From contig QFWS01000002.1 in the NCBI GenBank assembly GCA_003144015.1, forward strand, positions 1 through 64,000: a DNA stretch of 64,000 nt. Reading direction: 5' to 3'. A model generated the notes under the pieces. The model had not been told where the DNA came from. It did not search any database and saw nothing but the letters and a program-made list of their open reading frames with translations. Source of the DNA: Flavobacteriaceae bacterium LYZ1037 (lineage in GTDB: Bacteria > Bacteroidota > Bacteroidia > Flavobacteriales > Flavobacteriaceae). This document shows, in pieces, positions 7,580 to 15,010 of the stretch (position 1 is the first letter of the stretch; each line of letters opens with the position of its first letter). The position numbers and the translations under genes were made by a program.

Positions 7580-8437
7580 ATGGCAACTAAAACAAAAAAA
7601 GCAACAAAAAAAGGTACGAAGCCAAGTGTTGCAAAAAAAGTAAATACAAGTTTAATCAATGCATCTATGGCTGCAATTAGTACAACTGTAGAAAATGGTG
7701 AGAAATGGCAAAAATTAGCATCTAAGTTAATTAAGAAATCTGAAAAAGTAAGAGAGCAACAAATCAATATGGTTTTTGATACAGCCGAAACTGTTAAAGG
7801 TCAGTTTGTAACAGGAACAGATAGAATGAAAGTTTTGGTAGGTTACGATGCTGAATTAGTTGAAAAAGCTAAAAACATGGCAATTAACAATCCTGTAAGC
7901 AAAAAAGTAGTTGGAATAGTAGAAGATATTACAGAAAAAGTATCTGAAAACCCAATGGTTCAAAAAGCCGAAAAGACTACAGAAGATATTAAAACTAAAG
8001 GAATCGCAAAATTTAATGAATTAAAAGCAGATGTATTAGAGCAAGCTTCAAAAATCATTCATAAAGGTGAAGCTATAATCGAAGATGCTAAAACTACGCC
8101 AAAAGCTAAGGTGGTAGTAAAAAAAGCCCCTAAAAAAACAGCAGTAAAGAAAACAGTAACAACAAAATCTAAAGCAACTAAAGTAGTAGCAAAGGCAGCG
8201 CCAAAAAAAGCTGTTGCTAAGAAAGCAACAACTTCTAAGGTTGCTAAAAAAGCGACTCCAAAAGCAAAAACTACTGTAGCAAAAAAAACAACAGCAGTAA
8301 AAGCAACTACAACAAAAAAAACAGTTACTAAAGCAGCAACTAAAGCCGCTAAAGCAACTGTAGCTCCTAAAGCAACTACAGCTAAAACTGAAACTGTAGC
8401 TAAAGTAGCTGAGGTAAAAGCTGATGTAGTAAAATAA
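7580..8437 (+). CDS. Phasin-like protein with histone-H1-like Lys/Ala tail
   Basis: A 285-residue protein in two parts. Residues 1-170 are phasin-like amphipathic helix (NASMAAISTTVENGEKWQKL, VREQQINMVFDTAETVKGQF, VEDITEKVSENPMVQKAEKT). Residues about 174-275 are a long low-complexity tail of Lys, Ala, Thr and Val in AKKAT / KKTVTK repeats, like histone H1 and like the AAKP tail of PHA-granule protein PhaF. In PhaF such a tail binds DNA and spreads granules over the nucleoid (family knowledge). By analogy this protein could tether neutral-lipid droplets to DNA, but that is inference. The start MATKTKK matches the neighbour at 7201, and the promoter copy at 7506-7543 lies just upstream. Confidence 0.75.
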   Translation: MATKTKKATKKGTKPSVAKKVNTSLINASMAAISTTVENGEKWQKLASKLIKKSEKVREQQINMVFDTAETVKGQFVTGTDRMKVLVGYDAELVEKAKNMAINNPVSKKVVGIVEDITEKVSENPMVQKAEKTTEDIKTKGIAKFNELKADVLEQASKIIHKGEAIIEDAKTTPKAKVVVKKAPKKTAVKKTVTTKSKATKVVAKAAPKKAVAKKATTSKVAKKATPKAKTTVAKKTTAVKATTTKKTVTKAATKAAKATVAPKATTAKTETVAKVAEVKADVVK

Positions 8438-8465
8438 TTAGATTTAACGTATAATATAATTTAAT

Positions 8466-8756
8466 ATGGGTACAAAAAAAACAATGCTAGATTCGCCAAA
8501 GAAAATGGCAATTAAAGCTCTAGATAAAACAAAAAGCACATTAAAATCTGCAAATGGTTATGCGCTTCATACAACAGAAGAAGTTGTTACAGAAGGCATC
8601 GTAGTTGCAGAACAATGGCAAACAGTTGCTAACATTGCATTAAAAGATAGTTTAAAGCTAGCAGCAACACAACAAGAGATTGTTTTTGACACCTTAACAG
8701 GAATAAAAAAACATGTATTGCTAAGTAAAAAAAGGTTTACGAAGCTTATAGCGTAG
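8466..8756 (+). CDS. Phasin-like small protein 2
   Basis: A 96-residue basic helical protein, third of the tandem paralogues. It contains AEQWQTVANIALKDSLKLAA, comparable to GEKWQKLASKLIKKSEK in the preceding gene, and the shared motif QQEIVFDTLTGIKKHVL. It follows the H1-tailed gene by 28 bp with no promoter element of the 7127/7506 type, so it is probably co-transcribed with it. A strong terminator follows at 8793-8822, ending the phasin unit. Function is inferred from paralogy and position. Confidence 0.65.
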   Translation: MGTKKTMLDSPKKMAIKALDKTKSTLKSANGYALHTTEEVVTEGIVVAEQWQTVANIALKDSLKLAATQQEIVFDTLTGIKKHVLLSKKRFTKLIA

Positions 8757-8792
8757 TAAATGTTTTTTGATTATTATTAAGTTGGTTAGTTG

Positions 8793-8822
8793 AACCAAGC
8801 TACATTGTAGCTTGGTTTTTTT
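8793..8822 (+). terminator. Intrinsic terminator after phasin-like genes
   Basis: Perfect 11-bp stem AACCAAGCTAC (8793-8803) and GTAGCTTGGTT (8807-8817), loop ATT, followed by a run of T. Confidence 0.9.
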
Positions 8823-8846
8823 ATTTTGTACTTATTAAGTTTAAGC

Positions 8847-8858
8847 CAAAACGTTTTG
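8847..8858. promoter_or_regulatory. Palindrome upstream of TetR-like gene
   Basis: Perfect 12-bp palindrome CAAAACGTTTTG lies 25 bp upstream of the likely start of the TetR-like gene, where an autoregulatory operator would sit. A near-match to the -7 box (TATTTTG, 8873-8879) follows. Short AT-flanked palindromes arise by chance, so support is moderate. Confidence 0.4.
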
Positions 8859-8882
8859 TATTTTAGGACAAATATTTTGAAA

Positions 8883-9533
8883 GTGACAAAGAAAAAAAAC
8901 ATATCAGCTTCAGAAATTATAACGTTTTATATGGATTACGTGATAGAACATCATGGTAAACCAGAGTCTATTGAAGACTTTTCTCAACTTCACCATTTTG
9001 ACGATTCCATATTTTACACACATTTTACGTCGTTTAAAGATTTAGAGAAAACAATTTTTAATGCTCTTTTTGAAAATTCGTTAGTCATCTTAAAACAAAG
9101 TCCAGAATATCCGAGTTTTGGCAAGAAGGATAAATTATTGAGTCTGTATTATACGTTTTTTGAAAACCTTTCGCTGAATCGAGAATATATAGAAATGACT
9201 TTAAAAGGCTTTGAAAACCAACTAAAAGCACTTGCTGTTTTTTCAAAATTAAAGCGTAGTTTCTCTGCTTTTATTGATGAATTAGATTTAGACACTTTTA
9301 ATTTAAATGTAGATAGTATTGAAACTATTCAAAAAAAAACCATTAAAGAATCTGCATGGATACAGCTTTTATTAACCATGAAATTTTGGCTAGATGATAC
9401 TTCTGAAGCTTTTGAAAAAACAGATATTTTTATTGAAAAATCTTTAAATACAAGTTTCGAATTACTAGACACTAAGACCTTGCATAATATTATAGATCTG
9501 GCAAAGTTTTTATATAATGAGAAAGTGAAATAA
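8883..9533 (+). CDS. TetR-like transcriptional regulator
   Basis: About 216 residues. The frame is open from a TTG at 8826, but GTG at 8883 gives the natural start (VTKKKNISASEIITFYM), since the residues encoded before it look untranslated and contain the palindrome at 8847. Residues about 8-60 fit a TetR helix-turn-helix: a helix ending in DYVIEHHGKPESIEDFS, followed by HFDDSIFYTHFTSFKDLEKT, the usual recognition helix and Y-x-HF-x-s-K signature. The rest is an all-helical ligand/dimer domain. It lies 5 bp before the ABC1-kinase gene, so the two are one operon heading the lipid-synthesis genes. A fatty-acid-derived ligand would fit the context but is not shown by sequence. Confidence 0.75.
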   Translation: MTKKKNISASEIITFYMDYVIEHHGKPESIEDFSQLHHFDDSIFYTHFTSFKDLEKTIFNALFENSLVILKQSPEYPSFGKKDKLLSLYYTFFENLSLNREYIEMTLKGFENQLKALAVFSKLKRSFSAFIDELDLDTFNLNVDSIETIQKKTIKESAWIQLLLTMKFWLDDTSEAFEKTDIFIEKSLNTSFELLDTKTLHNIIDLAKFLYNEKVK

Positions 9534-9538
9534 CAGTT

Positions 9539-10849
9539 ATGAAAACACTAAAAAACATACCAATTTCTAAAATACAACGGGCTTCTAAACTTGTGCAAAC
9601 AGGAGCAAAAGTTGGTGTGAATTATTTAAAATATTATGGCGATAAAATGGTGAATCCGGAAACAGATGCCAAAGGTAGATTGGACGAATCTAATGCCACA
9701 GATATTTACGATAGCTTAAAAGATTTAAAAGGCTCAGCTTTAAAATTAGCGCAAATGCTAAGCATGGAAAAAAATATTTTACCCCAAGCTTATGTAGAAA
9801 AATTTTCATTATCGCAATTTTCTGTACCACCATTATCTGCTCCATTGGTAATCAAGACATTTAAAAAATCTTTTGGTAAATTCCCAAATGAGATATTTGA
9901 CACGTTTCATTCCGAAGCAAAAAATGCAGCTAGTATAGGGCAGGTACATCGTGCAAGTCTTAATGGAAAACAACTGGCAGTAAAAATTCAATACCCAGGT
10001 GTTGCCGACAGTATTTTATCAGATTTGGCCATGGTTAAACCCATTGCTATGAAAATGTTCAATATTAAAGGCGAACATTCTGATGTGTATTTTAAAGAGG
10101 TTGAAAGCAAGTTACTAGAAGAGACAAATTACATTCTTGAGATTGAACAAAGCCAAGAAGTTGTTGCGTCTTGTTCGCATATTCCTAATTTGTTATTTCC
10201 AACCTATTATGCAGATTTAAGTTCTGAACAAATTATAACTATGGATTGGATGGAGGGTATTCATCTTTCAGAATTTTCAAAAATAAATACAAATCAAGAG
10301 CTGGCAAATACTTTAGGACAAGTATTATGGGATTTTTATTTGTATCAAATCCATGTCCTTAAAAAAGTACATGCAGATCCGCATCCAGGAAATTTTTTAG
10401 TATCTGAACAAGGGCAATTAATTGCACTAGATTTTGGTTGCATGAAAATTATTCCTGAAGATTTTTACGAACCTTATTTCGAATTGTTTGATATAAATGT
10501 TTTAGATGATTCTAAATTGTTTCACCATAAATTATTAGAATTAGAAATCTTAAGGGAAGACGATACGAAAGAAGAAATCGCATTTTTTACTCATATGTTT
10601 CATGATGTTTTAAGTTTTTTCACACAACCTTTTCGTGAAGAAACATTCGATTTTTCAGATCCAGATTTTTTTGAAAAAATAGCAGCCATAGGCGAACGTT
10701 ATTTTAAAAGTACTAGAACAAGTAACATGAATGCCAATCGAGGTTCTCGACATTTTATCTATATGAACAGAACGTTTTTTGGTTTATTTAATTTGATGTT
10801 CGATTTACAAGCTAAGAATATAAAAATAGAGAATTATAAACTCTTATAA
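9539..10849 (+). CDS. ABC1/UbiB/COQ8-family atypical kinase
   Basis: A 436-residue member of the ABC1 (AarF/UbiB/ADCK) family. Visible motifs in order: the KxGQ-like helix ALKLAQMLSME (here KLAQ), the Ala-rich nucleotide loop NAASIGQVHRA, the VAIK-type lysine in LAVKIQYPGV, the acidic helix KLLEETNYILEIEQ, the catalytic loop VHADPHPGNFLV, and the DFG motif ALDFGCMK. In other organisms the family supports quinone synthesis or acts on lipid bodies such as plastoglobules. Here no ubi/men gene is adjacent. Instead it sits between a TetR-like regulator and the wax ester synthase/DGAT, pointing to a role in neutral-lipid metabolism. No transmembrane segment is obvious. Confidence 0.9.
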   Translation: MKTLKNIPISKIQRASKLVQTGAKVGVNYLKYYGDKMVNPETDAKGRLDESNATDIYDSLKDLKGSALKLAQMLSMEKNILPQAYVEKFSLSQFSVPPLSAPLVIKTFKKSFGKFPNEIFDTFHSEAKNAASIGQVHRASLNGKQLAVKIQYPGVADSILSDLAMVKPIAMKMFNIKGEHSDVYFKEVESKLLEETNYILEIEQSQEVVASCSHIPNLLFPTYYADLSSEQIITMDWMEGIHLSEFSKINTNQELANTLGQVLWDFYLYQIHVLKKVHADPHPGNFLVSEQGQLIALDFGCMKIIPEDFYEPYFELFDINVLDDSKLFHHKLLELEILREDDTKEEIAFFTHMFHDVLSFFTQPFREETFDFSDPDFFEKIAAIGERYFKSTRTSNMNANRGSRHFIYMNRTFFGLFNLMFDLQAKNIKIENYKLL

Positions 10850-10887
10850 ATAGGTGTTTTAAACGAGATTGTTTCACAGTAAATTTA

Positions 10888-10931
10888 AAATACTATGCAC
10901 GCATAGTATTTATAGAAATATTGTATCTTGC
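10888..10931 (+). promoter_or_regulatory. Operator-like perfect palindrome plus -7 box for the TAG operon
   Basis: A perfect dyad with arms AAATACTATGC (10888-10898) and GCATAGTATTT (10901-10911) around AC. A candidate -7 box TATCTTGC (10924-10931) follows 12 bp downstream, placing the dyad over the -33 region. No T-tract follows, so it is more likely an operator than a terminator. The TetR-like protein encoded just upstream is the obvious candidate binder (inference). Confidence 0.65.
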
Positions 10932-11035
10932 GAAAGCTTGAAAAAGGAGACCTATGTTTTGAAAAAAATGATTATTTTTCAAAAGAAAGATGAAAAGCAC
11001 TAAGTATTAAAAGAACAGATTAACACAATCAATTA

Positions 11036-12877
11036 ATGGCAAAGAAAATAGATTTAAAGGATATTGTTCAGGATGCATTTGACGCTTCAATCCAACAGAT
11101 TTCAGGCTACGATGCGGCCTTTTTATATGCAGAATCTCCTACGAGCCCTATGCATGTTGCTACTTTGAACATTGTAGAAGGCTCCTTGAAATTTGAAGAC
11201 TTTAAAGAAATTATTGCATCAAAACTTCATTTAATTCCAAAATTTAGACAACGGTTACTTAGTGTGCCAATGAATTTGGATTACCCGTATTGGGTAGACG
11301 ATCCAAATTTCGATTTAGACTTGCATTTAAATCGCATGAAATTACCAGATCCTTCAAACTGGAAAACATTAAGAGATTTAACGTCTACCTTATTTAGCTC
11401 GCCTTTAGATTTACGAAGACCTTTATGGTCGGTTCATTTTATAGAAGGCATAGACGAAATAGCACAAGTGCCAAAAGGCTCTGTTGCTATTGTTACTAAA
11501 GTCCATCATGTAATGATTGATGGAAGTTCTGGTGTTGGCCTCTTAGGAGTTTTATATGATAATGATGCAGACGGGAAACAAAAAAAGCGTTCTAAGCCAA
11601 AAGCGTTTAATCCAGAGCCATTACCAGATGAGTTAAGCTTATTACTGAAAAGTGGTTATGGTTTTTTAAAGAATCCCTTTAAAATTCCAAAGACAGTAAG
11701 TGAAACCGTTTATAGTTTTATAAAAAGTAAAGCTGCTAGCAAATTAAGTATTCAAAAAGAATTTAGTTCAACAAAATTTCCTGTACCAATAACTATTTTT
11801 AACGGATCAATATCTGCAAAAAGAACTTGGGGAACTGCTATTTTATCTTTCGACCGTATTAACTCACTTAGAAAAGTTGTTGGAGGAAGTATTAACGATA
11901 TTATTCTTGTAATTTGTGCAGGAGCTATTCGTCGTTATTTAGCTGAAAAAGAAAAATTGCCTTTACATCCTTTGGTGGCAAATGTGCCCATTTCAATTAG
12001 AACAGAAAATAGTTCAGAATTGAATAATCAAATTGCTAATATGATGATTCAGTTAGCAACACATATCGAAGACCCTTTAGAACGATTAGAATATATCCAG
12101 GAACAAACCATGTTAGGGAAATCGAGACACAATACTATGGGAGCAAAAACCTTAGCTAAAATGGCAGATGTTGTACCTTTTGGTTTAGCAAATTTAGCAG
12201 CTGGTTTATATAGTAAATACAACATTAAAGATTTGCACAGACCACCTTTTAATGTCACCATAACAAACGTACCAGGACCAAGAGGCTTATTGTATTTAAA
12301 TGGTCATAAAGTGGTTTCTATTTTTGGTTTAACCCCTGTTGTAGATGGTTTCGGTCTAATAATTGCAGCTTTTAGTTATAATGGTCAAGTAAGTATAACC
12401 ACAACATCAGATGCTAAAACAATGCCAGATGCAGATGTGTTTTCAAGATATATTAGAGAATCTGCAAACGAGTTAGAAGAGGTCATTAATAATCTTGGTA
12501 AAAGTAAAACGTCCAAGAAAGCAGTAACAAAAATTAAAAGTAAAAGCACACCTTTTTTTACAGCCTTAAAAAAATACTTAAAAGCCAATCAAAAAGACCT
12601 TAAAGGTTATAAAGGAATTTATCAAATTCAAGTAGGTTTAGGAGATACAACTGTTGGTTGGGAAATAGATTTAACAAAAGATACTGCAACAGTTAAGAAA
12701 AAGAAAAACTTAAATCCAAAACTATTGGTAGAAATTGAAGACGAAAATCTATATGCATTATATAAAGGCAAGTTGTTAATCGACGAATTAAAGATTCAAG
12801 GACGAATAAAAATAACAGGGACTGCAGCAAGTAAAACAAAATTCATAAAATTACTGACAGCATTTATAGAACGATAA
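11036..12877 (+). CDS. Wax ester synthase/diacylglycerol acyltransferase fused to SCP2-like domain
   Basis: A 613-residue enzyme. Residues about 15-480 form the WS/DGAT (Wax-dgaT) domain, which transfers acyl-CoA to diacylglycerol or fatty alcohol to make triacylglycerol or wax ester. It opens with the substrate-pocket sequence GYDAAFLYAESPTSPMHVAT, has the catalytic HHxxxDG as H157-H158-VMI-D162-G163, and later the PLW block and NVPGP. Residues about 504-613 are an extra C-terminal domain matching the SCP2 sterol-carrier fold (KGYKGIYQIQV, LLVEIEDENLYALYKGKL, LKIQGRIKITG). Typical WS/DGATs are near 450-480 residues and lack it. The domain may shuttle acyl-CoA or hold the enzyme on droplets. 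It heads an operon with 3-7 bp gaps to three lipid genes. Confidence 0.93.
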   Translation: MAKKIDLKDIVQDAFDASIQQISGYDAAFLYAESPTSPMHVATLNIVEGSLKFEDFKEIIASKLHLIPKFRQRLLSVPMNLDYPYWVDDPNFDLDLHLNRMKLPDPSNWKTLRDLTSTLFSSPLDLRRPLWSVHFIEGIDEIAQVPKGSVAIVTKVHHVMIDGSSGVGLLGVLYDNDADGKQKKRSKPKAFNPEPLPDELSLLLKSGYGFLKNPFKIPKTVSETVYSFIKSKAASKLSIQKEFSSTKFPVPITIFNGSISAKRTWGTAILSFDRINSLRKVVGGSINDIILVICAGAIRRYLAEKEKLPLHPLVANVPISIRTENSSELNNQIANMMIQLATHIEDPLERLEYIQEQTMLGKSRHNTMGAKTLAKMADVVPFGLANLAAGLYSKYNIKDLHRPPFNVTITNVPGPRGLLYLNGHKVVSIFGLTPVVDGFGLIIAAFSYNGQVSITTTSDAKTMPDADVFSRYIRESANELEEVINNLGKSKTSKKAVTKIKSKSTPFFTALKKYLKANQKDLKGYKGIYQIQVGLGDTTVGWEIDLTKDTATVKKKKNLNPKLLVEIEDENLYALYKGKLLIDELKIQGRIKITGTAASKTKFIKLLTAFIER

Positions 12878-12880
12878 AGA

Positions 12881-13816
12881 ATGCACTATAAAACACACAT
12901 ATTAAAATCTACAGATGGCGAATCCATTTGTTATTATAAATGGGAGGCAAACCCTAAAAAACCTTTTAAAGGACTAGTACAAATTGCACATGGATTAGGA
13001 GAGCACGCTGGCAGATACGATAATATGGCACACCTTTTACAAGCTGAAGGCTATTCGGTTTACGCCAACGACCATCGAGCTCATGGTAAAACAGCCGAAA
13101 TAAAACAGTTATTTGGATATTATGATGGCAAAGAATATTTTGATGATTGTGTGGAAGATATGCATTTGTTGTCTGAACTGATGAAGTCTGAACATCCAAA
13201 ATCAAAATTTATTTTGTTTGGACATAGTATGGGGTCTCTTTTTAGCCGAAAGTATGTCACTAAATATGGAAAAGAATTAGATGCATTAATCTTATCTGGA
13301 ACAGCAAGTTTTATAAAAGGTTTAGGGAATATTGGTCTAGTTACAGCAACCACAGTTACGGCTTTTCGTGGAAGATCTCGAGGGAATGAATTTTTAAAAT
13401 CTTTCTTTTTTGGCGAATTCAATAAAAAATTTAAACCCAATAGAACAAAATTCGATTGGATAAGTAGCGATGAAAAGCAAGTAGATCTTTATGCTGAAGA
13501 CCCTTACCGAATCGAAGATTTTTCACTTGGAGTGTTTTTAGATATTATCAAGAATTCTAAAAAGTTGAACAAGCCCGAAGCCTTTGCTGCCACACCACAA
13601 GATTTACCAATCCTCATGTTTTCAGGAGATAAAGATCCAGTTGGTGAAATGGGTAAAGGTGTTAAACGTGTTGCAAAGCAATATGAAAATCAAGGGATGA
13701 ATGATTTTACATTTAATTTATATGAAGGAGGAAGACACGAAATGTTAAACGAAACGAATGCTGAATCTGTTAAACAAGAGATTATAAGTTGGTTAAATGC
13801 ACGTACAAAAGGTTAA
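12881..13816 (+). CDS. Monoacylglycerol-lipase-like alpha/beta hydrolase
   Basis: A 311-residue serine hydrolase of the monoglyceride lipase/lysophospholipase (Hydrolase_4) family. The oxyanion-hole signature is AHGLGEHAGRYDNMA with YANDHRAHGKT. The nucleophile is S116 in FGHSMGS, the acid is the Asp in SGDKDPVG, and the catalytic His is in GGRHEMLNE. There is no signal peptide, so it acts in the cytoplasm. It starts 3 bp after the WS/DGAT stop, suggesting tight co-expression of TAG making and breaking or acyl remodelling. Substrate is inferred from the family and operon. Confidence 0.88.
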   Translation: MHYKTHILKSTDGESICYYKWEANPKKPFKGLVQIAHGLGEHAGRYDNMAHLLQAEGYSVYANDHRAHGKTAEIKQLFGYYDGKEYFDDCVEDMHLLSELMKSEHPKSKFILFGHSMGSLFSRKYVTKYGKELDALILSGTASFIKGLGNIGLVTATTVTAFRGRSRGNEFLKSFFFGEFNKKFKPNRTKFDWISSDEKQVDLYAEDPYRIEDFSLGVFLDIIKNSKKLNKPEAFAATPQDLPILMFSGDKDPVGEMGKGVKRVAKQYENQGMNDFTFNLYEGGRHEMLNETNAESVKQEIISWLNARTKG

Positions 13817-13822
13817 AAAAAC

Positions 13823-15004
13823 ATGGAAGAAACTCAAATTTTATATCGAATTTTCTCGCGTTTAGCAGTTGCTTTAGGTGTTTTAAATGGCTTGACATTA
13901 AAAGAGGCTAAAAAACTGGTACGTCAACAAATAAAAGACCACCCATTTGAAAAAGAAATAAAAGTGCTTATAAATGCCGTTGATAAAGATGAACACGAAA
14001 ACATAGAACAACTTTTAGATAAAACTATTTTAGTTTGCGAAGAATTAGGCTCGAATCGTAATTATATAACCTTAGAAACTATTTTAGAACAAATTGAAGC
14101 AACTATCTCTAACGGACACAATCAAGAGGAATATAAATACACTAATTCTATTGTTGAACGTTTTAAAAAGGAGATTACGCTTATTAATAAAAAAATTCCA
14201 TTGCCACCATTGTTTAATATGTTTATGGAAACAAGATCATTATTAGAGTGGTCTTCTATTTATTGTTTTTATCCATTTATTCCAAAACGTATTAAAGGTA
14301 ACGGAAAACCTGTATTGTTAATTCCGCCTTATTTAGGAGATGATTTCTCAACTTCATTTGTTAGAAAATACCTTCAATCCTTGGGGTTTACAACCTATAA
14401 ATGGGAGCTTGGTTTTAATATGGTAAAAGCGCATTATATTCCAAGATTAGAAGAGAAATTACACGACATTTATCAACAACATCAAGAAAAAGTAAGTATC
14501 GTAGGTTGGAGTGGTGGAGGTATTTTTGCTAAAATAATTGCAAACAGACATCCAGATCAGGTGGAGCAAATTTTAACGATTGGCTCTCCTATTTGGGGAG
14601 TTATGGATATGAAAACACCTGTTTATGGTTTGCTAGAATTCTTTAGAGGAAAATCTTTAAAAGAACGTAACGAACGATTTTTAGCAGAACTAGAACCCAT
14701 TCCAAATGTTCCAGTAACTTGTATTTACACTAAAACCGATGGTCTAGTACCATGGAAACACTGTGTTGAAGCTGCAACTTCTAGAAAGAACATAAAAAAT
14801 ATTGAAGTATTTGGAAGTCATTCAGGCATGGGAGCCAATGTAAGTGTCTTATTAGTCACAGCCAATATGTTGAGTGCCAATATACAAGGTAAAAAAATAA
14901 GAGATGTGGGTTCCAATATTGAACGTTTTTTGTATCCAAATTTTTGGAATAAAGCACGTAAAGCTTTCAAAACAAAAAAGCCAATTGTACAAGTTATAAA
15001 ATAA
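13823..15004 (+). CDS. PHA-synthase/lipase-like alpha/beta hydrolase
   Basis: A 393-residue protein. Residues 1-150 are helical with no known motif. The rest is an alpha/beta-hydrolase fold: VLLIPPYLGDDFS (oxyanion region), a nucleophile elbow GWSGGG with S230, LTIGSPIWGV, an acid in YTKTDGLVPWKHC and the His in FGSHSGMG. Such proteins often accompany DGAT genes in oil-storing bacteria, and the fold is shared with PhaC and triacylglycerol lipases. No Cys replaces the Ser, arguing against a true PHA synthase. It starts 6 bp after the upstream lipase gene and ends 6 bp before the acyltransferase fusion. It may be a TAG lipase or an acyl-transfer partner. Confidence 0.8.
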   Translation: MEETQILYRIFSRLAVALGVLNGLTLKEAKKLVRQQIKDHPFEKEIKVLINAVDKDEHENIEQLLDKTILVCEELGSNRNYITLETILEQIEATISNGHNQEEYKYTNSIVERFKKEITLINKKIPLPPLFNMFMETRSLLEWSSIYCFYPFIPKRIKGNGKPVLLIPPYLGDDFSTSFVRKYLQSLGFTTYKWELGFNMVKAHYIPRLEEKLHDIYQQHQEKVSIVGWSGGGIFAKIIANRHPDQVEQILTIGSPIWGVMDMKTPVYGLLEFFRGKSLKERNERFLAELEPIPNVPVTCIYTKTDGLVPWKHCVEAATSRKNIKNIEVFGSHSGMGANVSVLLVTANMLSANIQGKKIRDVGSNIERFLYPNFWNKARKAFKTKKPIVQVIK

Positions 15005-15010
15005 CAAACT

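Noticed and set aside
13823-15004. PHA synthase (PhaC)
   Set aside because: The nucleophile is Ser (GWSGGG), not the Cys of PhaC, and no phaA/phaB/phaE genes are near; a lipase or acyltransferase-type hydrolase is more likely.
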